From an uncultured Clostridia bacterium (lineage in GTDB: Bacteria; Bacillota; Clostridia; Christensenellales; UBA1242), in assembly GCA_934746645.1 (NCBI GenBank), contig CAKVFE010000002.1, positions 225,071 through 289,070 of the forward strand: DNA of 64,000 bases, written 5' to 3'. Positions 50,690-59,109 of this stretch are shown in pieces. Each line of letters opens with the position of its first letter. The first letter of the stretch is position 1. The notes beneath the pieces were generated by a model. That model was given only the letters and a program-made list of their open reading frames with translations. It was not told the DNA's origin and did not search any database. A program made the position numbers and the translations under genes.

Positions 50690-51062
50690 TATCTTCTTCT
50701 TTTATAAAATCAACACCCAATACATGAACATTAACTTTATCTATTTCCACATCAATCATACTAGCAAGGCTGTTTTTAATATTCTCCTGAACTTTGTATG
50801 CTATTTCAGATACATTATATCCATAAAAAACATTAACATAAACATCTACACTAAGTTTACCATTATTATTAGTAAGTTTTACTCCTTCATAATAATTGTT
50901 ACCAAACCAGCGTTTTAATGCAGAGCCAAAATTAGCAACTAGTGAACTAACACCAGAAATCTCTTTTGTAGCTAGATTAACTACTGACAAAATAATGTTT
51001 TTATTAAATGTAACATTACCTTTTGTTCCTCTATTGGTTGTGTCATTATTACTATATAACAT
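50682..51062 (-). CDS. Asp23/Gls24 family envelope stress response protein
   Basis: This 126-residue Asp23-family protein contains NVTFNKNIILSVVNLATKEI, then SGVSSLVANFG, VDVYVNVFYGYNVSEIAYKV and VHVLGVDF. The family includes AmaP-bound Asp23 of Staphylococcus. In Clostridia it sits between the spoIIIA operon and nusB, as here. GAGG supports the ATG at 51062; a four-codon extension lacks a site. It has its own sigma-A promoter. Confidence 0.93.
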   Translation of the reverse strand: MLYSNNDTTNRGTKGNVTFNKNIILSVVNLATKEISGVSSLVANFGSALKRWFGNNYYEGVKLTNNNGKLSVDVYVNVFYGYNVSEIAYKVQENIKNSLASMIDVEIDKVNVHVLGVDFIKEEDKN

Positions 51063-51090
51063 ATTTAACCTCAATTTTAGACTACATATA

Positions 51091-51119
51091 ATAATAACAC
51101 TATTTAATTAATTTGACAA
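51091..51119 (-). promoter_or_regulatory. Promoter of the Asp23-family gene
   Basis: On the minus strand TTGTCA (51114-51119), 17 bp, TATTAT (51091-51096), right after the spoIIIAH stop. No terminator separates spoIIIAH from this gene. Confidence 0.75.
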
Positions 51120-51599
51120 TTAATCTACTGGGAATATTTTAATATTATCTAGTCCATATTCTGTTTGGCTTTGAATAATATCAACAATTTGAGCAACTTC
51201 TGCTTCTTTTAATTCAGCACTTTTAACAATAACATTAATATTTGATGTTGAAGTTGAAACAACTACATCTTCAAAACCTTTAGCTTTAATCAATCCTTCT
51301 AAAGCCAATTCAGTTTCCATCATACTAATCAATTCGGCTTTCTTAGCTTCAGCAGCAGCTTTGCTTTCTGCACTTGCACTAGCACTTGCAATAATAGCAT
51401 CTAGATACAAAACTTCCTCATTTCTAGTACCAGTTCTATCTGTACGATATGTACTAAAGAAATTTCCTGTTGTTACTGCAGTCCCAGCATTAGCTTCTTT
51501 AACGATTTTGTTGTTAAGTACAATATTTAAAACCCCTGTTAATACCAACAAAAAGCAAAATCCAGCAACAATAAATATTTTTTTCTTTTTAGACAACAT
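51120..51599 (-). CDS. spoIIIAH: Stage III sporulation protein AH
   Basis: SpoIIIAH is the mother-cell membrane protein that joins forespore SpoIIQ to form the feeding channel. From the ATG at 51599 it has 159 residues: one membrane helix (KIFIVAGFCFLLVLTGVLNI) and the YscJ-like ring-forming domain (ASAESKAAAEAKKAELISMM, then IKAKGFEDVVVSTSTSNINV). A strong GGAGGGG supports the start. Last gene of the operon. Confidence 0.95.
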   Translation of the reverse strand: MLSKKKKIFIVAGFCFLLVLTGVLNIVLNNKIVKEANAGTAVTTGNFFSTYRTDRTGTRNEEVLYLDAIIASASASAESKAAAEAKKAELISMMETELALEGLIKAKGFEDVVVSTSTSNINVIVKSAELKEAEVAQIVDIIQSQTEYGLDNIKIFPVD

Positions 51600-51614
51600 T
51601 TTATACCCCTCCAA

Positions 51615-52364
51615 TTAATAATATATTTGAATGTTGTTATTTGAAACATTAAGTAAGGCTTTAACAGCTTCCAACAAATTAAGCCTTACTTTTATATCTT
51701 TTGCACCACTTGCAACAACTACAATTCCAGTTACTTTTGGACTTAATTCACTTAACACCAATGGTGTACTATTACTAGAAGTTTTTACAATTATCGGTTC
51801 TGTTGATTTAGTCACATTAGTAGTAGAATTGCTACCATTTGTTGTCGTATTTGTTCTTTCATCAGTATTGCTTGCAAGTTTAAGTTCGGGACCATTTTCT
51901 ACAGTCACCATAACTTTAACATCACCAGCCCCACTAATTTTACTCAACACCCCCACAAGTTTATTTTCCAGTTTTTCACAATACTCCAAGCTACTCATAT
52001 ATCCATTTGAATTACCAGAACTAGCAGTTGATGTAAGACTTGTACCGAAAGAACTGTTTAATATAATTAATGCAATAACACCAAAAATTAGAACAACAAT
52101 AACAGCTTTAAATTGTTTATTTTTTAGTATTTTAAAAAAGTTAGTATTTGTTTTTTCTTTATTATCTGTTTTCTTACATTTTTCATCATTTTCACTCAAT
52201 TCTTGCATAGTATTTTTTTGCTTTACTGCATTCAAATTTTCATTCTTATTACTTAAAAAACTTTTAAAAATATTCTTAATAGAAAAATTTTTATGAGTCT
52301 TTGTCTTATTTTCAATATTCCTTTTATTGAGATTAACGACATTAATTTTTGAATCCATAAACAA
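51615..52364 (-). CDS. spoIIIAG: Stage III sporulation protein AG
   Basis: SpoIIIAG forms the large ring of the A-Q channel. It has one membrane helix (residues 87-107) and the conserved YCEKLENKLVGVLSKISGAG, DVKVMVTVENG and LSPKVTGIVVVASGA. The N-terminal cytoplasmic part is about 85 residues, basic and Asn/Lys-rich, much longer than in B. subtilis. Two starts are possible, TTG at 52364 (AAGG six bases upstream) and ATG at 52358. It overlaps the end of spoIIIAF. Confidence 0.93.
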   Translation of the reverse strand: MFMDSKINVVNLNKRNIENKTKTHKNFSIKNIFKSFLSNKNENLNAVKQKNTMQELSENDEKCKKTDNKEKTNTNFFKILKNKQFKAVIVVLIFGVIALIILNSSFGTSLTSTASSGNSNGYMSSLEYCEKLENKLVGVLSKISGAGDVKVMVTVENGPELKLASNTDERTNTTTNGSNSTTNVTKSTEPIIVKTSSNSTPLVLSELSPKVTGIVVVASGAKDIKVRLNLLEAVKALLNVSNNNIQIYY

Positions 52365-52803
52365 CTATATCCTTTTCATCAACATTAGTTATTTTTACAA
52401 TCAAGTCAATTATTGACTTATATTTTGTGTCGTCTATATCAGAGTTTGACACATCTAAATATATAGATTCCACACAAAATGACTCGCTAAAAATATTAGC
52501 ATTAACAATAACCGATGTATTATTAACATCTATTTTTTCCAATTTATTTTTAATATCCACTTCCAAACTATTTATTTTTTCTAAGTTAATTTGGTATATA
52601 TATTGATTATCTATTTCTACTGTATTATTTATGTATGAAAGTCCATTATTTACTATTTTGGTAATCGGAGCTACAATAACAAATAGCATAAAGATATTAA
52701 ATATGTGTTTTATGAAGGTGTTACTTTTTCCATCAGGAAGTATTATTTCTATGATTACACCTATAAACACAATACCAACTATATTAAGAATCCAACTTTT
52801 CAT
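52342..52803 (-). CDS. spoIIIAF: Stage III sporulation protein AF
   Basis: This 153-residue protein has two N-terminal membrane helices (WILNIVGIVFIGVIIEIILP and HIFNIFMLFVIVAPITKIVN) and a small soluble C-terminal domain, as in SpoIIIAF. It lies between spoIIIAE and spoIIIAG and overlaps the latter. Confidence 0.92.
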   Translation of the reverse strand: MKSWILNIVGIVFIGVIIEIILPDGKSNTFIKHIFNIFMLFVIVAPITKIVNNGLSYINNTVEIDNQYIYQINLEKINSLEVDIKNKLEKIDVNNTSVIVNANIFSESFCVESIYLDVSNSDIDDTKYKSIIDLIVKITNVDEKDIVVYGFKN

Positions 52804-52810
52804 ATTTCAC

Positions 52811-53992
52811 CTACAATATGTTGGCAGTAGTCATTATTAGCGCAATGCTTAATAGATACATAAATGATACAGCCAAAATCAAGACTAAAGGATAAATCAA
52901 TATTTTTGAACACCCCATACAAAAATCAGAAATTTTCCCATCAGATATAGGTTCCAATATTGCAGAAGTTAACTGCAATACAAGTCTTAAAAGAAGAATT
53001 TGTACTATAGGTTGAATTATTAATCCAACAATAATCAGTAGTCCAATAACACCTATCGCATTTTTAATAATAACTGAAGAACACATAATCAAATCAAATC
53101 CATCTGATATAAATCCACCAATAAGTGGAATATAACTTTTAACTGCAAACTTGGTAGCTTTTATACTAATACCATCATATTTACCAGCACTAATGCCCTG
53201 TATTGTTAGAAAAGCAGTAAACAATGTCACTGAAAATCCAATAACAGTTTTAAACAAATTAGAAATAAATGTATTAGATTTAGTAAGTTTAACATTCTTA
53301 CTTAAATTGCTTATTATCAAAAATATAAAAGATAAAATAAATAACGGAAATAAAAATTTAGAATATATTGTACCAATACCACTAGTAAGTATAGCGATAA
53401 TCGGTCTATATATTCCAACACTCGCAACACCACCAACTGCAGTTAGCAATGTAAGCATTATTGGGAAAATTATAGATATATGAGAGTTCATTATATTTAA
53501 TACAGAACCTGTATTTTTTATAACCCCTGTTATTGATGACGATAACAATAAAACTACACTTGCATAACAGACAAAATGAATCAGGTCATTAACACCAGCT
53601 CCACTTTTACTTGATTTTAATGTGTTGAGTATACTCCCCACCACTGCAATACCAACAATTAAAAACATTAATGGTAATAGTTTTTTTACACCATTAAACA
53701 CAAGATTAATTAACGAATCAAATATACTTGAATAAGAAGAAAAATAATTTCCGGAAGATATTTGTTTTATTACATCTTTAATTGATGTTGTATTGTCTAA
53801 ATTATAAAATTGAGTTAAATCATTTAAACAATCTTCCAAATTACTTAAATCCAAATTATCTAATTGATCTGATATTGATTGATTAATTTTTATTTCAACA
53901 TTTTCACCACTATCAGCTTTTACATAAATTGCTGGCTGAATATTAAACATACCAATAATACAGATTGATAAAAAAAATATAAATTTTTTCAT
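52811..53992 (-). CDS. spoIIIAE: Stage III sporulation protein AE
   Basis: SpoIIIAE is a polytopic membrane protein of the A-Q channel. The 393 residues have an N-terminal signal-like segment and about eight membrane helices: KYDGISIKATKFAVKSYIPL, IGGFISDGFDLIMCSSVIIK, ISDFCMGCSKILIYPLVLIL. Its start overlaps the spoIIIAD stop by one base. Confidence 0.95.
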   Translation of the reverse strand: MKKFIFFLSICIIGMFNIQPAIYVKADSGENVEIKINQSISDQLDNLDLSNLEDCLNDLTQFYNLDNTTSIKDVIKQISSGNYFSSYSSIFDSLINLVFNGVKKLLPLMFLIVGIAVVGSILNTLKSSKSGAGVNDLIHFVCYASVVLLLSSSITGVIKNTGSVLNIMNSHISIIFPIMLTLLTAVGGVASVGIYRPIIAILTSGIGTIYSKFLFPLFILSFIFLIISNLSKNVKLTKSNTFISNLFKTVIGFSVTLFTAFLTIQGISAGKYDGISIKATKFAVKSYIPLIGGFISDGFDLIMCSSVIIKNAIGVIGLLIIVGLIIQPIVQILLLRLVLQLTSAILEPISDGKISDFCMGCSKILIYPLVLILAVSFMYLLSIALIMTTANIL

Positions 53993-54375
53993 TATAACAA
54001 TTCCACAATAATATCTAATAGATTTGTTATTATTGGCATTGATACAGTCAAAATAATCAATTTACCACCTAGCACTATCTTATCAGCAATAGCTGGATTT
54101 CCTGAATCGGCACATATATTAGCAGCAAATTCTATAAGATACCCTATACCAACAATTTTTAAAATAATGGAAAATAATTCGGCATTAATTCCAGTTTTTG
54201 ATATTATTTTGTCAAAAACTCCTAGTATATTGGTAAAATAATTAAACAAATAACAAAGCATTATTATCGAACCAGCAATCAAAACCAAAACAGCAAACTC
54301 TGGTTTTATCTGTTTAACAATAATAATAACAACACATATTAAAATGCCTAAAGCTATAATTTTAAATATTTCCAT
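53992..54375 (-). CDS. spoIIIAD: Stage III sporulation protein AD
   Basis: This 127-residue membrane protein has four hydrophobic segments. The segment KIVGIGYLIEFAANICADSG, NPAIADKIVLGGKLIILTVS, is diagnostic of SpoIIIAD. Confidence 0.95.
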   Translation of the reverse strand: MEIFKIIALGILICVVIIIVKQIKPEFAVLVLIAGSIIMLCYLFNYFTNILGVFDKIISKTGINAELFSIILKIVGIGYLIEFAANICADSGNPAIADKIVLGGKLIILTVSMPIITNLLDIIVELL

Positions 54376-54382
54376 TTAACAC

Positions 54383-54580
54383 CTAATATAGTGAAAACAA
54401 TTGTTTTACTGTACCAAACAATTCGTTAATCATATTAACAACCATAAATAGCACAATAATCACACCAGCCAATGTAGTCAATGTAGCAATCTCATCTTTA
54501 CCAGAATATTTTAAGACTTGATTAGTGACAGCAGTCAATATTCCAATTGCTGCTATTTTAAAAATAATATCAATTCCCAT
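54383..54580 (-). CDS. spoIIIAC: Stage III sporulation protein AC
   Basis: This 65-residue, two-helix protein (IIFKIAAIGILTAVTNQVLK, DEIATLTTLAGVIIVLFMVV) is the usual size and sequence type of SpoIIIAC. It is 7 bp downstream of spoIIIAB. Confidence 0.95.
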   Translation of the reverse strand: MGIDIIFKIAAIGILTAVTNQVLKYSGKDEIATLTTLAGVIIVLFMVVNMINELFGTVKQLFSLY

Positions 54581-54586
54581 ACTTAC

Positions 54587-55066
54587 CTATACGAAAACAA
54601 TAAAAAATATTAGTCCAAACAAAACGCCAAGTTTTGTTCCTAACATTCCTTTTGGTTTGTTTTCTTTTAAATCTCTATATATTTTTTCAAACGCTTTTTT
54701 ATTGTTACTTAAATTATTTAATTCACATCCAACATCCATTTTACCTAAAGAAAGCAAAAAATCTTTTACTATTTTTTCTTCAGATACACTTAAATAATCA
54801 GAATGATAATCAAAATTTTTGTTTAAATAATAGTTATCAACAATATCTAAAAATTGCTTTGAAAATGAATCTTTATATTTATCAATAATCTTAGTTATTG
54901 ATAATTTGTTGATAGTTATTCCTAAATTACATATTTCACAAAATTTAACTAAATCATTAAAGATAATGACTTTTTTCTTATATGATTTGGTAAAAAGATA
55001 ACCCAAATACATTATAAGCAACGACATTGATATTAATAAAATATATTTAATCATACACAAATACAA
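54587..55066 (-). CDS. spoIIIAB: Stage III sporulation protein AB
   Basis: This 159-residue protein has a membrane helix at each end (YILLISMSLLIMYLGYLFTK and LGTKLGVLFGLIFFIVFV) and a helical GspF-like centre. LSVSEEKIVKDFLLSLGKMD fits the conserved stretch. It overlaps the end of spoIIIAA by 16 bases. Residues 1-4 may be read from an upstream start; ATG at the MIKYILL position is also possible. Confidence 0.92.
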   Translation of the reverse strand: MYLCMIKYILLISMSLLIMYLGYLFTKSYKKKVIIFNDLVKFCEICNLGITINKLSITKIIDKYKDSFSKQFLDIVDNYYLNKNFDYHSDYLSVSEEKIVKDFLLSLGKMDVGCELNNLSNNKKAFEKIYRDLKENKPKGMLGTKLGVLFGLIFFIVFV

Positions 55067-55956
55067 TCCAAATTTTGATTATATATTCCCTCTAAACTTC
55101 CCACCCCACAATTATTGCTTAGTACAACATATCTTTCAAATAGTTGATTATTAATAATTTCTTTAAATGACTTTTTCATTTTAAGTTCATTAATATCCTT
55201 CGCATGTATAGTAGCAATAATCTTACAGCCTGATGTTAAAGCATTTTCAATAACATCTAAATCATTATTAAGGCTTATTTCGTCTGTAACAATTACATCC
55301 GGTTTAAGACTTCTTATGCCATTGGTCATTCCATATTCTTTTGAACAATTAAGCAATACATCGACATTGTTACCTAAATTAAATTTACCACCACCGCTTA
55401 TTTCTCCCCTTTCATCTAAAATTAATATAGATTTATCAATAAGTCTTTTTGATATTTGTTGTACCAAATCTCTAATATATGTTGTTTTACCAGCACCCGG
55501 TGATGATACAACTAAAGTAGATTTTATTTGATTATTGCTAACCAAACTTGAATATGTATTTAAGCTACAATTTTTTATCTGATGAGGTATTCTAATATTG
55601 AGTGAAGATATATTTTTTATTGTTTTAACAATATTATTTTGAGTTACAACTTCCCCTGCAACCCCAATTCTGATCCCTCCAGTATAACTGATATATCCAT
55701 TAATAATTTCATCATTGATTGTATAAAACGAATTATCTGATACTTTATTAATAATATAATTAATATCCGAATTTTCACATATAACTGCTTCATTCCAATT
55801 ATTTGTTAACCCATTAGATGTTAAATAATAACTTCTAGTATTTAGATTAACTATAATAGGTTTGTTAACTCTTAGTCTAATTTCGTTGAGCATATCTATA
55901 TTTATTTCTGCCAAACAATAATTAATTTTACTAGGTAAAATATCAGATAATCCCAT
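55051..55956 (-). CDS. spoIIIAA: Stage III sporulation protein AA (AAA ATPase)
   Basis: SpoIIIAA is the secretion-type ATPase of the A-Q channel. The 301-residue protein has Walker A SSPGAGKTTYIRDLV and Walker B SILILDERGEI, plus GGIRIGVAGEVV and TDEISLNNDLD. Strong AGGAGGTG precedes the ATG. First gene of the spoIIIAA-AH operon. Confidence 0.95.
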   Translation of the reverse strand: MGLSDILPSKINYCLAEINIDMLNEIRLRVNKPIIVNLNTRSYYLTSNGLTNNWNEAVICENSDINYIINKVSDNSFYTINDEIINGYISYTGGIRIGVAGEVVTQNNIVKTIKNISSLNIRIPHQIKNCSLNTYSSLVSNNQIKSTLVVSSPGAGKTTYIRDLVQQISKRLIDKSILILDERGEISGGGKFNLGNNVDVLLNCSKEYGMTNGIRSLKPDVIVTDEISLNNDLDVIENALTSGCKIIATIHAKDINELKMKKSFKEIINNQLFERYVVLSNNCGVGSLEGIYNQNLDCICV

Positions 55957-55972
55957 ATTACACCTCCTATTT

Positions 55973-55999
55973 TTATTATGTTATTATTGAAAAATATCA
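55973..55999 (-). promoter_or_regulatory. Possible sigma-E promoter of the spoIIIA operon
   Basis: On the minus strand TGATATT (55993-55999) and CATAATAA (55973-55980), with a 12-bp gap, resemble the sigma-E elements KMATATT and CATACAHT. The spacer is one base shorter than usual. Confidence 0.4.
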
Positions 56000-56018
56000 A
56001 CAATGAATAATGTAGACA

Positions 56019-56056
56019 AAAAAAATACCAAAACATTAAGTTTCGGCATTTTTTCT
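56019..56056 (-). terminator. Terminator of the rimP-to-nfo operon
   Basis: AAATGCCGAAAC pairs with GTTTTGGTATTT using two G-U pairs, followed by eight T on the minus strand. Confidence 0.8.
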
Positions 56057-56072
56057 TTAAAAAATTGTTTTA

Positions 56073-56918
56073 TTATACATTTTCATATATGTTTTTTAAT
56101 ATTAGTGCGTCGTGCGCCATTACTTCACTAGATTCACTAATAATAACAGGTTCCATTTTATATTCTTTTATTAACTTTGCAAGTGGCTCAAATTCTGGTC
56201 CATATTTTTGGTCTTCTAAAGTAAGATGTCTAATTTCTCCTTTAGCACCATATTCTATTTTGCTAAAGTGAATATGAACTTTCCTTGCTTTTTCTTCACC
56301 CAATGTATCAAACAGATAATCTATAATTTTTCTATAATCATCTTCTGTTTTTAGACAACCTTGTCCTAAAGCATTTATATGTCCAAAATCCAATGTTGGA
56401 ATAAAGTTTGGACTGATAGTACACATATCAATAACTTCTTGATATGTACCTATTTGTGCTGGTTTTCCCATTGTTTCCAAACAAATTAGAAAATTATCTA
56501 ATCCCAATTCTTGCAATTTATCTTTTAATATATGCAATCTTTTATGTACTAATTCTATAGCATCTTTTCTATCAAGTTTTCCACAAGATGCAGGATGAAC
56601 AACCAATCTATGGCCACCTATCAATTTTAACTTTTGCAAAGAATTGATAACATACATATAACTTTTTTCCACCATTTCATCATCTGGATTAGCAAAATTG
56701 ATATAATATGGTGCGTGAATACTAACTTCAATATCATATTTTTTAGCTTCTTCACCTAGAGTTATAGCAGTATCATCATTTAAAGTAATTCCTCTACCAA
56801 AGCTATATTCGTAAGCGGATAACCCAATTGACTTTAACCATTTTGGTGCTTCAATAGATTTTTTATACCCTGCTTCATAAAAAGTTTTACAATTACCAGC
56901 TGGCCCAAATCTTACCAT
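56073..56918 (-). CDS. TIM-barrel protein of the endonuclease IV (AP endonuclease 2) family
   Basis: This 281-residue TIM-barrel protein matches the endonuclease IV family in metal-binding pattern: SIHAPYYINFA (His), HRLVVHPAS (His), LICLETMGKPAQIGTYQEV (Glu), PTLDFGHINA (Asp and His), KVHIHFSKIEY (His) and PVIISESSE (Glu). It is probably an abasic-site endonuclease, but close relatives are sugar isomerases, so the substrate is not certain. GGAGGG supports ATG 56918. It overlaps the truB stop and ends the operon. Confidence 0.8.
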   Translation of the reverse strand: MVRFGPAGNCKTFYEAGYKKSIEAPKWLKSIGLSAYEYSFGRGITLNDDTAITLGEEAKKYDIEVSIHAPYYINFANPDDEMVEKSYMYVINSLQKLKLIGGHRLVVHPASCGKLDRKDAIELVHKRLHILKDKLQELGLDNFLICLETMGKPAQIGTYQEVIDMCTISPNFIPTLDFGHINALGQGCLKTEDDYRKIIDYLFDTLGEEKARKVHIHFSKIEYGAKGEIRHLTLEDQKYGPEFEPLAKLIKEYKMEPVIISESSEVMAHDALILKNIYENV

Positions 56919-56919
56919 A

Positions 56920-57786
56920 TTATATACCCTCCTCATCATAAAGATAAGTTTTTAATTTAAGTTTACCATTGATAGCATCAGCTATTCCAAGTATAGAAGT
57001 TTTATATCTAATAAAAATATTTTTATCATCCACACTGCTATCTATTGTTAATCCATTTTTTAATTTGAAAAAATCTGTTTCATTAACATCAATAATTTTA
57101 TAATTTGAAAATACTTTTTCGATAGGAACAATATAATCATTTATATTAGATTTCAACAAATCATCTAAATTAACACTATTATTTATATCAAAGACGCCAG
57201 TTTTAGCTCTTTGCAAAAAAGTTACAGTTGCAAGCGAATTTAGATTATATGCCAAATCTCTAATTAAACTTCTAACATATGTTCCACTAGAACATTCAAT
57301 TAAAAATTTGAATTTATTTTCACCCAAATCTTCTAAACATTCAAATCTAAATATTTCAACATCAACTGGTTTAAGTTGTACATTTTGCCCTTTTCTAGCC
57401 AAATTATAGGCTTTTTCACCATTAATGTTTTTAGCACTATAAATTGGTGGCAATTGTTTTATAATACCTAAGAACTTTGATGTAGTATCACAAATTTCTT
57501 TATATGATGGGATAATAGTAGTATTTTTTTCTACTTCCGTACCCAAATCCAAACTAGGAGTTTCATAACCAAATTCCGCTTCAACTATATATGTTTTTTG
57601 CTTATTTAAAAAATAATCAAATAACCTAGTTGCTTTACCCACAGCAATAGGCAAAACACCACAAGCAAGTGGATCTAAAGTACCCATATGCCCTATTTTA
57701 TCCAATTTAAAGTTATGTTTTATACGACCAACCACACCAGCGCTTGATATACCTTGTGGTTTGTTTACATTTATAAAACCTATCAT
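56920..57786 (-). CDS. truB: tRNA pseudouridine-55 synthase TruB
   Basis: TruB makes psi55 in the T loop of tRNAs. Catalytic Asp is in GHMGTLDPLACGVLPIAVGK. KTYIVEAEFGYETPSLD, PPIYSAKNINGEKAYNLARKG and SSGTYVRSLIRDLA are standard. The start is taken at ATG 57786 after TAGG; a GTG two codons upstream is an alternative. Confidence 0.96.
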   Translation of the reverse strand: MIGFINVNKPQGISSAGVVGRIKHNFKLDKIGHMGTLDPLACGVLPIAVGKATRLFDYFLNKQKTYIVEAEFGYETPSLDLGTEVEKNTTIIPSYKEICDTTSKFLGIIKQLPPIYSAKNINGEKAYNLARKGQNVQLKPVDVEIFRFECLEDLGENKFKFLIECSSGTYVRSLIRDLAYNLNSLATVTFLQRAKTGVFDINNSVNLDDLLKSNINDYIVPIEKVFSNYKIIDVNETDFFKLKNGLTIDSSVDDKNIFIRYKTSILGIADAINGKLKLKTYLYDEEGI

Positions 57787-57792
57787 ACTCAC

Positions 57793-58752
57793 CTATTTTA
57801 AATACTTTTCACAGACTGTAATAAGTTTATTTTTTACTGTATTAAGACAGCCAAAAATATTGCATCCAGACGCTTTAGCATGTCCACCACCGCCAAATTC
57901 TTTAGCAATTAGTGAAACATCAATATCATTTTTACTTCTTAAACTGCATCTAAATAGTCCACGCTGTTCTTCATAAATAATGGCACCAATTTCACAACAA
58001 TTTACATTGGTAATTTGATTAACAAGTCCTGTAGTATCACTTATATCTGCCTTTGTTTCAATAAGGTCTTTTTTTGTTAACTTCAAAAGTCCAATTTTGC
58101 CATCAGCAAAAAATTCTGCACCAGCAAGTGCTCTTTTATTTAATTCAAATTTTGCTAATGTTGTATACTTAAAAAGCATTTGATTAGCATTGTCAAGATC
58201 AAATCCATAATCAATCAATTCGGCAGCAACTTTATGTTCCAAACTTGTTGTATTTGAATGGATAAAACATCCTGTATCAGATGAAATACCAGCATATAAA
58301 GCTTCAGCGATTTCTTTATTAATTGGGCATAATTGTTGTACATAATAATACAATATTAGACAAGCACTAGACATACTAGATTCAACATGACATAGTTTTG
58401 CAAATTGTTCTGATGTTTTGTGATGATCAATCATAATAGTGTTTTCTATCTTATTAAAATATTTATCATATTTTGCCAATCTCTTTAAATCAGAACAGTC
58501 TAAGGCTACATGTAAATCAAAGCCTTCAACATTTTCATCATATCTTATATCTTTTATATACTTTATAAAATTATAATTTTCTGATACTACTGAATCTGAA
58601 AAAATATCAACACTTTTATTTAACAAGACAAGTGCTTGTTTTAAAGCACTTGCTGCACCCAAACAATCCCCATCGGGATTGGTATGAATAAATATTGCTA
58701 CTCTATTAGCTTGTTTTAGAGTATTAACAATATCATTATTTGTTTTCATCAT
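57793..58752 (-). CDS. nrnA: DHH-family nanoRNase / pAp phosphatase NrnA
   Basis: NrnA removes 2-5-mer RNA and dephosphorylates pAp. The 319-residue protein has the DHH motif MIDHHKT, a first metal site HTNPDGDCLGAAS, a DCSD motif and the DHHA1 signature GGGGHAKASGC. It overlaps the rbfA 3' end and belongs to the infB operon, as usual in Firmicutes. Confidence 0.95.
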   Translation of the reverse strand: MMKTNNDIVNTLKQANRVAIFIHTNPDGDCLGAASALKQALVLLNKSVDIFSDSVVSENYNFIKYIKDIRYDENVEGFDLHVALDCSDLKRLAKYDKYFNKIENTIMIDHHKTSEQFAKLCHVESSMSSACLILYYYVQQLCPINKEIAEALYAGISSDTGCFIHSNTTSLEHKVAAELIDYGFDLDNANQMLFKYTTLAKFELNKRALAGAEFFADGKIGLLKLTKKDLIETKADISDTTGLVNQITNVNCCEIGAIIYEEQRGLFRCSLRSKNDIDVSLIAKEFGGGGHAKASGCNIFGCLNTVKNKLITVCEKYLK

Positions 58753-59101
58753 TTGTTCCTTTTCTAGATTTTTCTATCTCTTCCAATTTATCATCAATAG
58801 TTTCACCATAAGTATAACTATCATCAAGATAGAATGTTAAAAATGGTACTTTTCTTAATTGAACTTTTTTACATAGTTCTTTTCTTATAAATCCAGCTGA
58901 ATGTTTAATTTGGTTAAACACATCTTCTTTATCTCCGTTAGGTGTAAAGATACTAACATAAACTTTGCAGTATTCTAAGTCATTAGTTGTATCTACTTTT
59001 GTAACAGAAATTATACCAGTAATTGCAGGATTTTTTAAATCATAAGTAATAATTTCACTTATTGCTTTTTCAATTTCTGAGTTGATTTTTAAAATTCTCA
59101 T
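58736..59101 (-). CDS. rbfA: Ribosome-binding factor A
   Basis: RbfA matures the 30S subunit at helix 1 of 16S rRNA. From ATG 59101 (TAGGAG five bases upstream) it has 121 residues: RILKINSEIEKAISEIITYD, VTKVDTTNDLEYCKVYVSIF and VQLRKVPFLTFYLDDSYTYG. It follows infB closely. Confidence 0.95.
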   Translation of the reverse strand: MRILKINSEIEKAISEIITYDLKNPAITGIISVTKVDTTNDLEYCKVYVSIFTPNGDKEDVFNQIKHSAGFIRKELCKKVQLRKVPFLTFYLDDSYTYGETIDDKLEEIEKSRKGTNDENK

Positions 59102-59109
59102 ACACACTC

